Of a DNA stretch of 35,200 bases, positions 7,984 through 16,467 are shown piece after piece. The notes under the pieces were generated by a model. The model had not been told where the DNA came from, searched no databases, and worked only from the letters and a program-made list of their open reading frames with translations. The position numbers were made by a program, and so were the translations under genes. Location of the stretch: positions 1 through 35,200 of the forward strand of contig JBBRCE010000050.1 of NCBI GenBank assembly GCA_038205115.1, in the 5' to 3' direction. This stretch comes from JBBRCE01 sp038205115 (GTDB lineage Bacteria; Planctomycetota; Planctomycetia; Pirellulales; JBBRCE01). The number at the start of each line of letters is the position of its first letter. Position 1 is the stretch's first letter.

Positions 7984-10900
7984 CTATTCGCGGGTGATAA
8001 ATGTATCGAGATTCAGCAGCACGTTGGCGGCCACGGTATAAGCCGCCAACTCAGCCGGGTCGCACTTGGTATTGACGGCCGCGCGGCCAATGGCAATTAG
8101 CTTTTTGGCATCGGCCCCGTCGGCACGAAAATGCTTCAAGTCCGCTTCAAAACCGCTGGCGAGAATCTTCAATTCTGCCGCCGAAGGTTGATGCGCGCTG
8201 ACCAGCCGAAAACCATAGGCCAACCGCTCGTCCGGCGATGAGCCGCCCTCGGTTAGCATCCGTTCGCCGAGTTTGCGCGCGGCCTCGGCATAAGTGATTT
8301 CATTCAGGAGCGCCAGCGCTTGCAGCGGCGTGTTGGTACGCGACCGCTTGACCGTGCAAATTTCGCGATTCGGTGCATCGAACAGCAGCTGTGAAGGCGG
8401 CGCGGCAGTCCGCTTCCAGATCGTGTACATCGTGCGACGATACAGCGATTCGCCGGTATCGGCTTTGTAATTTCGCAAGTCGCCATAAACGCTGGTCTCG
8501 TCCCATACGCCGTCAGGCATGTAGGGATGCACGCTCTGGCCGCCGATCTTTTCGCTAATCAGACCACTGGCCGCCAGCGCTTGATCGCGGACAAGCTCAG
8601 CCTGCAAACGGAAGCGCGGGCCGCGCGCCAGCAAAATGTTTTCCGGATCGTTCTGCAAGCCATCAGGCGTAACGTGCGAAGTCTGCCGATAGGTGGCGCT
8701 CATCACAATCATTTTCTGGAAGGCCTTCATATCCCAGCGTTGGGCCTTCTGGCCAGCCACATCCGGCATGACCGTGGGCTGGCGGTACTCAGCCGCCAGC
8801 CAATCCAATAGTTCCGGGTGCGAAGGATAATCGGCTTGCGAACCGAGATTTTCGGTCGTCTTGCAAATGCCCTGGCCGAAGAACTTTTCCCAGGTACGAT
8901 TCACCCAGACGCGCGACGTCAGCGGATGCTGGTCCGAAACGAGCCAGCGCGCCAAACCCAAGCGGTTGACCGGCTCGCCCGGCGGCAGTGGCGGCAGCCA
9001 AGTTGGCACGGCGCGGGGTACCACGTCGCCTATCTGATCGTATTGACCACGAATCAAAACGTGCGCCTCGCGCGGCTTGGGCAGTTCCTTCATCACCATT
9101 ACGGTCGGACCGTTGTCGCGCAAGTCTTCGACCTGTTTTTTCAAAGCAGCCAATTGTTCATCAGCCGTGTGCAACGGATTATCCGTATTGCCGCGGAAGA
9201 ATTTTTGCAGTTCTAGCCGCTGCGGCTCCGTGCGCTGTTGCGAGTCGATTGCCAAAATCGCGTTGATTGCGGCCGGCAGTTTGTTGCCGCTGAGCGACAG
9301 TGCCTCCGGCGAAAGGCTCGACGTCGAGAGCCGAAAGCGTCCGATGTTGTGATCGACATATTGCGATTCGTGCTTCAATCGGATGACAAGTTGCGCACCG
9401 GCCGGCAGCACGACCGGTTTAGCCGTGACGAACATGGCTTTGCGTGGTAATCGCTTGTCGACGTCGTTGCCGTCGACCGCCCAACCGGCTTTCGGCGGCG
9501 GCTTGGCACCCTTCTTGCTTGGCTGCAATAGGCTGCTGACCTCCCAGTTCTTTTGTTCGTAATCCGCCTCGGCGCGGGTGAAGACAATTTTGAGCGGCAT
9601 CTTCTGTTTGGGCGCGATGACTTGCACTTCAACGCCAGTCAAAACGAAATTGCCATTTGCCGCGCGGCCCAAACTGGCCTTAGGGAGCGAGTCATCTGGA
9701 AAGACTTCCAGCAGCAAGCCGGTCAACGCCTTTTCCAGCGGCGGCGCTTTGATGGTGTAGGTGTCGTTGTCGGGGTTACTGCCCTCGGCCAGATAAGAAC
9801 CGTCGTCGAGCGTCTTGATGGCGGCGCCGCCTTGGCTAGTCACGTCCGTAGGATGAAGTTGATGCCAGGCTGCCGTGAGCGTGACGTCCGGTTTGGCGAC
9901 GTCGCCAGCGGCATGAATTTTTTCCTCCCAATCGGTCAAGCTCGCCGGCAATTTGGCCGTTTGCTCGGCAACGTCAAGTTCCGCCTTGGCAAGGTCTGAT
10001 TGCAGTTTGATTAATTCGGCTTCTTGCGGCGGCGAGAGCATGTGCAAAAACGGCCGCGAATTACCGCCACCACGGTTGCCGCCGCCGCTATCGATGACGC
10101 CGCTTTCGTCAATGGAATTGAAGAAAGCGAACATCTGATAGAACTCTTTTTGCGTGATCGGATCGTACTTGTGATCGTGGCATCGGCAACAATTAAACGT
10201 CAGCCCCATCCATGTCAGACCGGTCGTTTCGACGCGATCGATCACGGTTTCGGCGAACCACTCCTCTTGGATGCGGCCGCCTTCGCCGTTGATCCGATGG
10301 TTGCGATGAAAGCCCGTGGCCAAGATTTGCTGGTTCGTGGCGTTTGGCAACAGGTCGCCAGCCAACTGCTCGATGGTAAATTGATCGAACGGCTTGTTTT
10401 GGTTGAAGGCGTCAATCACCCAATCGCGCCATCGCCACATCTGTCTGCTGGAATCGGTCTGAAACCCGTTGCTGTCCGCGTAACGGGCCAGATCGAGCCA
10501 TGGCAGCGCCATGCGTTCGCCGTAATGCGGCGAAAGTAACAGTCGATCGACGACTTTCTCGTAAGCCTCGGGAGACTTGTCCTTCACGTAAGCGTCGATC
10601 TCCGCCGGCGTGGGCGGTAGACCAATCAGATCCAATGACAGCCGGCGAATCATCGTTTCGCGATCGGCCTCGGCCGATGGTTTGAGTCCTTCTGCTTCGA
10701 GTCGAGCCAAAACAAAACGATCGATCGGCGTGCGGCACCAACCCGGTTGTTTGACGTCCGGCAATGTCGGTCGACGGATCGGTTGAAACGCCCAATGGCC
10801 TTCGTATTTGGCGCCGTCGGCAACCCACTGCTTGAGTAGTTCGATTTGCCGCTCGTTAAGTTTCTTGCCGGAGTCGACCGGCGGCATCCGATCGTCGGCA

Positions 10901-11214
10901 TTCTTGGCGACGATGCGCTTCACCAACTGGCTGGAATCCAGCTTGCCCGGCACGATGGCCGTCTCGCCAGATTCGGCTGGCTTAACCGCCGACTCGCGTA
11001 GGTCGAGCCGTAAACCGGCCTTCCGCTGTTTATCGTCGGGGCCATGACAATGAAAGCAATTGTCCGACAAAATGGGGCGAATGTCGCGGTTGAAATCCAC
11101 CGCCGGCGCTGCGTTGGCATTCGGCCCGAACGACAGACTGGCCACGAACAATCCAGCCAGGATCGTTTTGTGAAAATGAGGTGATCGCACGGCGCAGACG
11201 CGAGAAATGATCAT
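7984..11214 (-). CDS. PSCyt1-DUF1549-DUF1553 (PSD1) secreted cytochrome-like protein
   Basis: 1,076 residues from the ATG at 11214. A Sec signal (hydrophobic TILAGLFVASLSF, likely cut after ANA at about 35) is followed by a planctomycete cytochrome c domain with heme site CFHCH at 53-57. It probably also has the distal ligand in DRMPP. Next come DUF1549 (PF07583), with the conserved CCRCHDHKYDPI block, a central region with jelly-roll-like content, and C-terminal DUF1553 (PF07587), with LARWLVSDQHPLTSRVWVNR and NREICTVKRSRTNTPLQAL. It heads the operon with the DUF1501 gene. Planctomycete genomes carry many such pairs, often suspected of roles in polysaccharide breakdown; no activity is proven. 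The frame is open to a GTG at 11280, but the signal peptide favours the ATG. No ribosome-binding site is evident. Confidence 0.92.
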   Translation of the reverse strand: MIISRVCAVRSPHFHKTILAGLFVASLSFGPNANAAPAVDFNRDIRPILSDNCFHCHGPDDKQRKAGLRLDLRESAVKPAESGETAIVPGKLDSSQLVKRIVAKNADDRMPPVDSGKKLNERQIELLKQWVADGAKYEGHWAFQPIRRPTLPDVKQPGWCRTPIDRFVLARLEAEGLKPSAEADRETMIRRLSLDLIGLPPTPAEIDAYVKDKSPEAYEKVVDRLLLSPHYGERMALPWLDLARYADSNGFQTDSSRQMWRWRDWVIDAFNQNKPFDQFTIEQLAGDLLPNATNQQILATGFHRNHRINGEGGRIQEEWFAETVIDRVETTGLTWMGLTFNCCRCHDHKYDPITQKEFYQMFAFFNSIDESGVIDSGGGNRGGGNSRPFLHMLSPPQEAELIKLQSDLAKAELDVAEQTAKLPASLTDWEEKIHAAGDVAKPDVTLTAAWHQLHPTDVTSQGGAAIKTLDDGSYLAEGSNPDNDTYTIKAPPLEKALTGLLLEVFPDDSLPKASLGRAANGNFVLTGVEVQVIAPKQKMPLKIVFTRAEADYEQKNWEVSSLLQPSKKGAKPPPKAGWAVDGNDVDKRLPRKAMFVTAKPVVLPAGAQLVIRLKHESQYVDHNIGRFRLSTSSLSPEALSLSGNKLPAAINAILAIDSQQRTEPQRLELQKFFRGNTDNPLHTADEQLAALKKQVEDLRDNGPTVMVMKELPKPREAHVLIRGQYDQIGDVVPRAVPTWLPPLPPGEPVNRLGLARWLVSDQHPLTSRVWVNRTWEKFFGQGICKTTENLGSQADYPSHPELLDWLAAEYRQPTVMPDVAGQKAQRWDMKAFQKMIVMSATYRQTSHVTPDGLQNDPENILLARGPRFRLQAELVRDQALAASGLISEKIGGQSVHPYMPDGVWDETSVYGDLRNYKADTGESLYRRTMYTIWKRTAAPPSQLLFDAPNREICTVKRSRTNTPLQALALLNEITYAEAARKLGERMLTEGGSSPDERLAYGFRLVSAHQPSAAELKILASGFEADLKHFRADGADAKKLIAIGRAAVNTKCDPAELAAYTVAANVLLNLDTFITRE

Positions 11215-11434
11215 CGGTTTACCAAAAATGCGGTTTGCGAATATATCGATCAATGATGCGATAGGCGGGAGTGTATGCACCGCTGGGGAGAGACATTGAT
11301 TGTATCTCTAACAAAAATTAAGTGCAACCAAGTCATGGTTGCCAACTGGCCGTGCCCCGCACTTTGGGGTCGTCGCATTCGGCAACGTCCGTACAGAATT
11401 GCGCCGGCTAGGCATCGGAAGTAATTGCCGCAAA

Positions 11435-12178
11435 TTAAGCCCGTGCTACAAATCGCCGACGTTCGCGGTCTAACCGGTCCATGATGTAATCAAACGCTTT
11501 GCCGGCCATCCGGTTGTAATATTCGAAACCGTGGCCGCCGCCGCTGGTTTCCAGGTCGTAGTCCTGCGGAATGCCCAGGGCGCCAAGCTTCATTCGTAGC
11601 CGCTCGGCGCTTTCGTGCCAGCGGTCTTGCGGGTCGCAGCAGTACCAGAGGTTTCGCGGCCAGTTGAGCGGATGCACGTGCAAGATGGCCGTATCTTGGC
11701 GAACGGCCTCCTGGTCGGCGTACATTTGCGGCAACGTCTCGTCGCCTTCGCGCCAGCGAAGTTGATAGTCCAGTGCGGGCGAAATGGCGGTCACAATCGG
11801 GAATTTGTCGGGGAATTTGAAGGAAAACCGCAATGCGCCTTGCCCGCCCATACTGGTGCCCAATAATGCAATGGCTGGCGATTTGGTGCCAAAGCGGCGC
11901 TCAGCCTCCGGAAGTATGCTTTGCAAAACGTATTGCTCGGCCGTAACATTCGGATCGAACTCCGGGCAAATACGATTGGTCCACCAACTCCGACCGGTGC
12001 GTGGCGCGAGGGCCGGCAGGCCATGTTTTTCCAAGAGCGCGGTAAAAACCGGTTGATCGGATAATCGATTTTGTCGCACGCCATGCAAATAGATGACGGC
12101 AAAGTTATGGAGATTCGGCTGTTGCGGCTCGAACAGCTCGCAAGGGTGTCCGGCAACGACGATTTCGGACCAAGGCAT
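11435..12178 (-). CDS. Alpha/beta-hydrolase, putative esterase
   Basis: 247 residues, no signal peptide. The fold is shown by an oxyanion-side motif YLHGVRQNR at about residues 30-38, the nucleophile elbow GTSMGGQGAL with Ser109, an acid candidate among Asp182 and Asp185 (CCDPQDRWH), and the catalytic His216 in GGGHGFEYYNRM. This is the esterase-D/feruloyl-esterase-like branch (PF00756 or dienelactone-hydrolase-like). It should cleave a carboxylic ester in the cytoplasm; the substrate is unknown. It lies between the two cytochrome modules. It is transcribed away from the plus-strand module across a 179-bp divergent spacer and points toward the minus-strand module. This hints at shared carbohydrate-ester metabolism, but that is inference only. 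Confidence 0.82.
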   Translation of the reverse strand: MPWSEIVVAGHPCELFEPQQPNLHNFAVIYLHGVRQNRLSDQPVFTALLEKHGLPALAPRTGRSWWTNRICPEFDPNVTAEQYVLQSILPEAERRFGTKSPAIALLGTSMGGQGALRFSFKFPDKFPIVTAISPALDYQLRWREGDETLPQMYADQEAVRQDTAILHVHPLNWPRNLWYCCDPQDRWHESAERLRMKLGALGIPQDYDLETSGGGHGFEYYNRMAGKAFDYIMDRLDRERRRFVARA

Positions 12179-12357
12179 CGGGCAGCAAACCGGAAAAAGT
12201 GCATAGGACCGTTAGAATGCGGCCCATTCGGCCCTATGTCCGATTGGGCTGCCCGGCCTGGAGTATAGACATTTTTTGTTATGCCGTGTTAAATGGAGTT
12301 TCTGCTCCCAACTGCCGGATCGCGCGCTGCCGCGGCCCGGTCTCGCCGCTTTGCAAA

Positions 12358-14691
12358 ATGCCTCTCATGACATTGCCTCGTTCACGCTCGGTCGGCGCGC
12401 TTCTGCTGGGACTGATTTTTCAGTGCTGTTCGGCCAGAGCCGCGCCACCAGATGCCGCGGCGAATTTTGCCCGCTATACAAAAGACGTGCAGCCGCTGTT
12501 GGCACAATACTGCTTTCAGTGCCACGGCGACAAAAAGCAAGAAGGCGAACTCACGCTGGCCGCATTCAAAGATGCCGCTTCGATTGGCCGAGCACACAAG
12601 ACATGGGAGAAGGTCTTCGACCGCGTTGCCGAAGGCGAAATGCCGCCGATGGGCAAGCCCAAGCCAAGTGAGCAAGAAACGAAGTTGCTCAAAGATTGGC
12701 TGGGCGCGCAACTCGATTCTGGCATCAAAGATCCGGGCCGAGTCACTATCCGTCGCTTGAATCGAAACGAGTACAACAACACAATCCGCGATCTGGTGGG
12801 CATCGATTTCAAACCGGCCGACGATTTTCCGTCGGACGATGTGGGCGAAGGTTTCGACAACATTGGCGACGTACTCTCGCTGCCGCCGCTGCTCATGGAA
12901 AAATATCTGGCCGCCGCCGAGAAGATCATGGCCGTGGCCATTCTTACCGAACCAACCAAAGCGCAGGTCAATAAGATCTCCGGTCGCAAGCTCAAAGGCG
13001 ACGCCATGGGCGAACGAATCGGCGAGCGCGCCAAGTCGCTCAGCAGCAATGGCGAGCTATATGGCGAGTTCGATTTTACGCTGCCTGGCGATTACAACCT
13101 GCGAATCAAAGCCTACGGAGATCAGGCTGGTGGCGAGCCGGCAAAAATGACCGTCAAACTCGACGGCAAAGAGCTCAAAACGTTTGACGTTAAAGCCGTG
13201 GCTGCCAAGCCGCACGAATACAGCTATCGGGTCACATCGTCGGCTGCCGGCAAGCGCAAAGTCGCCGTGGCGTTCATTAACGATTATTACCAACCGGACG
13301 ATCCGAATCCGAACAACCGCGACCGCAATCTGATTGTCGTTGGCGTTGAGGTTGAAGGACCGCTGGACGTCGACGTGCGGACGTTGCTGCCAGCCTACAA
13401 AAAGATTTTCACCGTCGTGCCGAAGCCGGACGGTTCGGATAAAGAAGAGTCCGCACGCACCATCATTCGCACGTTCGCCAGTCACGCCTTCCGACGTTAC
13501 GCCCGCCCCGAAGAAGTCGAGCGGTTGATGAAGTTTTATCGAGCGTCTCAACAAGAAGGCGAAAGCTTCGAGCAATCGCTGCAGTATGCGCTGCAGGCCG
13601 TGCTGGTTTCGCCCAATTTTTTGTTTCGCATCGAGGCCGATCCGACCGGCAACCAGCCCAAGCGAATTGAAGAATTCGAGCTGGCCACGCGGCTCTCTTA
13701 CTTCTTGTGGTCCAGCATGCCGGACGACGAGTTGTTCAAACTCGCGGCGACAAATCAGTTGCGGCATGGCGACAATCTGCGTCTGCAAGTCGCTCGCATG
13801 CTCAAGGATCGCAGGTCGCTGGCGCTGGTCGACAATTTTGCTGGTCAGTGGCTGCAAATCCGCAATCTGAATACCGTCACGCCGGCAAAAACCACGTTTC
13901 CGAACTTCGACGATCAAATCAAGGCCGACATGCGGACCGAGACGGAGATGTTTTTTGAGCACGTGATGCGCGACAATTGCAGCGTGCTGGATTTCATCGA
14001 CGGCAACTACACCTTCGTGAATGATCGTCTTGCCAAGCATTACGGAATGCCGGGCGTCAGCGGCAAGGAATTTCGCAAAGTCAGTTTCACGGACAATCAT
14101 CGCAGCGGCATTCTCACGCAAGGCAGCATTCTGACCATCACTTCGAATCCCACGCGAACTTCGCCGGTCAAACGCGGCAAATGGATTTTGGACAACATCC
14201 TAGGCGCGCCACCACCGCCGCCTCCACCAAACGTGCCCGACTTAAACGAGGGTCAAGCTGGCGAGAAAGTCGGCTCGCTGCGAACGCGGCTGGAGCTACA
14301 TCGGGCCAACGCCATTTGTGCTTCGTGCCATGCCAAGATGGATCCGTTGGGCTTCGGCTTCGAGAATTTCGACGCAATCGGACAATGGCGGACAAAAGAT
14401 GGCAAGTACGACGTCGATTCGTCCGGCGTGCTGCCCTCAGGCCAAAAGTTCAAGGGGCCGGCCGAGTTGCGGGCGATCTTGAAAGAAAATCGGGATGGGT
14501 TTTGCCGCTGCTTGGCGCAAAAAATGTCAACTTATGCGCTCGGGCGCGGACTGACGCGATCCGATAGGGGTTATATTGATGAGATTGCCTCGTCGCTACA
14601 AACCAACGAATATCGGTTTAGCAGCCTCGTCATGGCCATTGTTCGGAGCGAGCCGTTTCAGATGCGTGGCGTCAAAAAGGAAGCAAAATGA
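12358..14691 (+). CDS. PSCyt1-DUF1587-DUF1595-DUF1592-DUF1588-DUF1585 secreted cytochrome-like protein
   Basis: 777 residues from the ATG at 12358 (a second ATG at 12367 is equally possible). A Sec signal, GALLLGLIFQCCSARA, ends near residue 28. The domains follow in the usual order. PSCyt1 has heme motif CFQCH at 52-56 and the MPP block. DUF1587 contains IRRLNRNEYNNTIRDL. A beta-rich insert at about 275-335 looks carbohydrate-binding (FTLPGDYNLRIKAYGDQAGG). DUF1595 contains FASHAFRRYARPEEVERL, and DUF1592 contains TRLSYFLWSSMPDDEL. DUF1588 has the proline run GAPPPPPPPNVPDL and a second heme motif, CASCH, at 654-658. DUF1585 is at the end. Two CXXCH sites suggest a diheme extracytoplasmic redox protein. 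Its stop overlaps the start of the DUF1552 gene by 4 bp (ATGA), so the two are translationally coupled. The reaction is unknown. Confidence 0.93.
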   Translation: MPLMTLPRSRSVGALLLGLIFQCCSARAAPPDAAANFARYTKDVQPLLAQYCFQCHGDKKQEGELTLAAFKDAASIGRAHKTWEKVFDRVAEGEMPPMGKPKPSEQETKLLKDWLGAQLDSGIKDPGRVTIRRLNRNEYNNTIRDLVGIDFKPADDFPSDDVGEGFDNIGDVLSLPPLLMEKYLAAAEKIMAVAILTEPTKAQVNKISGRKLKGDAMGERIGERAKSLSSNGELYGEFDFTLPGDYNLRIKAYGDQAGGEPAKMTVKLDGKELKTFDVKAVAAKPHEYSYRVTSSAAGKRKVAVAFINDYYQPDDPNPNNRDRNLIVVGVEVEGPLDVDVRTLLPAYKKIFTVVPKPDGSDKEESARTIIRTFASHAFRRYARPEEVERLMKFYRASQQEGESFEQSLQYALQAVLVSPNFLFRIEADPTGNQPKRIEEFELATRLSYFLWSSMPDDELFKLAATNQLRHGDNLRLQVARMLKDRRSLALVDNFAGQWLQIRNLNTVTPAKTTFPNFDDQIKADMRTETEMFFEHVMRDNCSVLDFIDGNYTFVNDRLAKHYGMPGVSGKEFRKVSFTDNHRSGILTQGSILTITSNPTRTSPVKRGKWILDNILGAPPPPPPPNVPDLNEGQAGEKVGSLRTRLELHRANAICASCHAKMDPLGFGFENFDAIGQWRTKDGKYDVDSSGVLPSGQKFKGPAELRAILKENRDGFCRCLAQKMSTYALGRGLTRSDRGYIDEIASSLQTNEYRFSSLVMAIVRSEPFQMRGVKKEAK

Positions 14692-16046
14692 GCGTCAACC
14701 GGAACATTCCGCGGCGAACCGTCCTGCGAGGCTTGGGCGCGGCACTGGCGTTGCCGTTGCTGGAGGCCATGTCGCCCAGCGGATTTATGAGCAGCAGCGC
14801 CCGCGCGGCCGCCAAAATAACCGCTCCCCAGCGCATGGCATTTTGCTACATCCCCAACGGCGCGCATATGCCGGATTGGACGCCGACGGCGGTTGGCGCC
14901 GACTACGAACTGCCGTACATTCTGGAACCGCTCAAGCCGTTCAAAAATGATTTGTTGGTGCTGACAAATTTGATGCAGGATCAAGCTGCCGCACACGGCG
15001 ATGGCGGCGGCGACCATGCCCGCGCGTCGTCTTGCTTTCTCACCGGCTCGCACGTGGTGAAGACGTCCGGCGCGGACATCAAAGTCGGCATCTCCGCCGA
15101 CCAGGTGGCGGCTGCGGCCATCGGCGATCGCACGCGCCTGCCATCGCTGGAAATCGGTTGCGAAGCCGGCGGGCAGGCGGGCAATTGCGACTCCGGTTAT
15201 AGCTGCGCCTATTCGTCGACCATCTCCTGGAAATCATCCACTACCCCCGCGCCTAAAGAGATCAATCCGCGGTTAGTGTTCGAGCGAATGTTCGGCGGTG
15301 GCAGTTCGGAGGAAGCGGACGCAAGTCGCGTCCGACGGTTGCAGCGCAAAACCAGCATCCTCGATTACGTGCAAGAAGACGCCAAGCGGCTGCAAGCCAA
15401 GGTGGGCGGTGCCGACAACCGCAAACTCGATGAATACCTGACGGCCGTGCGTGAATTGGAAGCCCGCATCCAACGCAACGAGACCTTAAAGAGAGTCGCA
15501 GCGCCCAAAAATTACGAACCGCCCGCCGGCGTGCCCAAGGAATATCCGGAGCACTTAAAGTTGATGTCCGATCTGCTGGTGTTGGCTTTCCAGGCCGACG
15601 TCACGCGGGTTTCGACCTTTGTGTTTGCCAACGACGGCAGCAATCGCAGCTACCCGCATTTGAGTATCTCCGAAGGCCATCACGAGCTTTCGCATCATGG
15701 CGGCAACAAGGACAAGCAGGCCAAGATTCGCCAGATCAACCAGTTTCACATCACTCAATTTGCTGACTTGCTGGAAAAACTCAAAGGCATCAAAGAGGGC
15801 GAAGGCTCGCTGCTGGACAATTGCATGATTGTCTATGGCGGCGGAATCAGCGATGGCGACCACCACAACCACGACAAGCTGCCGATTCTTTTGGCCGGTC
15901 GTGGCGGCGGCACGATCAAGCCCGGACGGCATATCAAGTACGAAAAGACGCCGCTCAATAACCTGTTTCTTTCGATGCTAGATCGCGTGGGCGTGCCCAC
16001 AGCGTCGCTGGGTGACAGTACTGGCAAGTTGAACGATTTATCTTAG
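14688..16046 (+). CDS. DUF1552 protein, Tat-exported
   Basis: 452 residues, family PF07586. The N-terminus PRRTVLRGLGAALALPLLEAM has twin arginines at residues 9-10 and a hydrophobic core, a Tat signal. Conserved blocks include RMAFCYIPNGAHMPDWTP, GDHARASSCFLTG, SISEGHHELSHHGG, and the C-terminal CMIVYGGGISDGDHHNHDKLP with LLAGRGGGTIKPGRHI. Histidine and aspartate clusters suggest a metal site. It begins inside the stop codon of the preceding multi-heme-type gene, the standard genomic partner of DUF1552. The two should be made in step and meet outside the membrane. The C-terminal motif resembles that of the DUF1501 protein in this window, pointing to a shared phosphatase/sulfatase-like fold. 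Enzymatic role unproven. Confidence 0.93.
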   Translation: MSVNRNIPRRTVLRGLGAALALPLLEAMSPSGFMSSSARAAAKITAPQRMAFCYIPNGAHMPDWTPTAVGADYELPYILEPLKPFKNDLLVLTNLMQDQAAAHGDGGGDHARASSCFLTGSHVVKTSGADIKVGISADQVAAAAIGDRTRLPSLEIGCEAGGQAGNCDSGYSCAYSSTISWKSSTTPAPKEINPRLVFERMFGGGSSEEADASRVRRLQRKTSILDYVQEDAKRLQAKVGGADNRKLDEYLTAVRELEARIQRNETLKRVAAPKNYEPPAGVPKEYPEHLKLMSDLLVLAFQADVTRVSTFVFANDGSNRSYPHLSISEGHHELSHHGGNKDKQAKIRQINQFHITQFADLLEKLKGIKEGEGSLLDNCMIVYGGGISDGDHHNHDKLPILLAGRGGGTIKPGRHIKYEKTPLNNLFLSMLDRVGVPTASLGDSTGKLNDLS

Positions 16047-16074
16047 CCGTTCGTTCACAACACAATCTGCCGCC

Positions 16075-16467
16075 ATGCCGCGTTTTGTTATCCTGCGTCA
16101 CACGATGGCCGCAGGCGCGGCACGCGGCGACCACTGGGACCTGATGTTCGAGCGCGACGGTGCGCTGCAAACTTGGGCGAGTGACGAATTACCCTCGGCC
16201 ATGTGCGATGTGTTTGCGTTGCAATTGCCCGATCATCGGCTGGCATATCTCGAACTTGAAGGCGAACTGTCCGAAAATCGTGGCCACGTTGCTCGCTGGG
16301 ATTGCGGCCAGTTCGAAATTCGCCACGCCGATTCCGCTGGCCTGGTGTTGGCCCTGCACGGCGAAAAACTCCGCGGCGCGCTGACGTTGCTTCTGACAGG
16401 CGAGCAATGGTCGCTGGCGTTCGTGGCCGATTCACCCACCGGCCAACCGCGAGGATGCGGTGCCTAG
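16075..16467 (+). CDS. Stand-alone LigD_N / 3'-phosphoesterase-like domain protein
   Basis: 130 residues, about the size of one domain. The N-terminal RFVILRHTM is followed by GDHWDLMFERDGALQTWASDE. It matches the pattern H-x-D-x-x-x-E plus G-x-L-x-[ST]-W-A of the LigD N-terminal 3'-phosphoesterase domain (PF13298), and YLELEGELSENRGHVARWD fits the middle of the family. In LigD this domain trims 3' phosphates or ribonucleotides before end joining. Here it stands alone, with no ligase or polymerase domain nearby. It follows DUF1552 by 28 bp on the same strand, so it may be co-transcribed without a functional link. Its stop overlaps that of the convergent kinase gene in a CTAG tetramer. The domain call is good; activity is uncertain. 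Confidence 0.78.
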   Translation: MPRFVILRHTMAAGAARGDHWDLMFERDGALQTWASDELPSAMCDVFALQLPDHRLAYLELEGELSENRGHVARWDCGQFEIRHADSAGLVLALHGEKLRGALTLLLTGEQWSLAFVADSPTGQPRGCGA

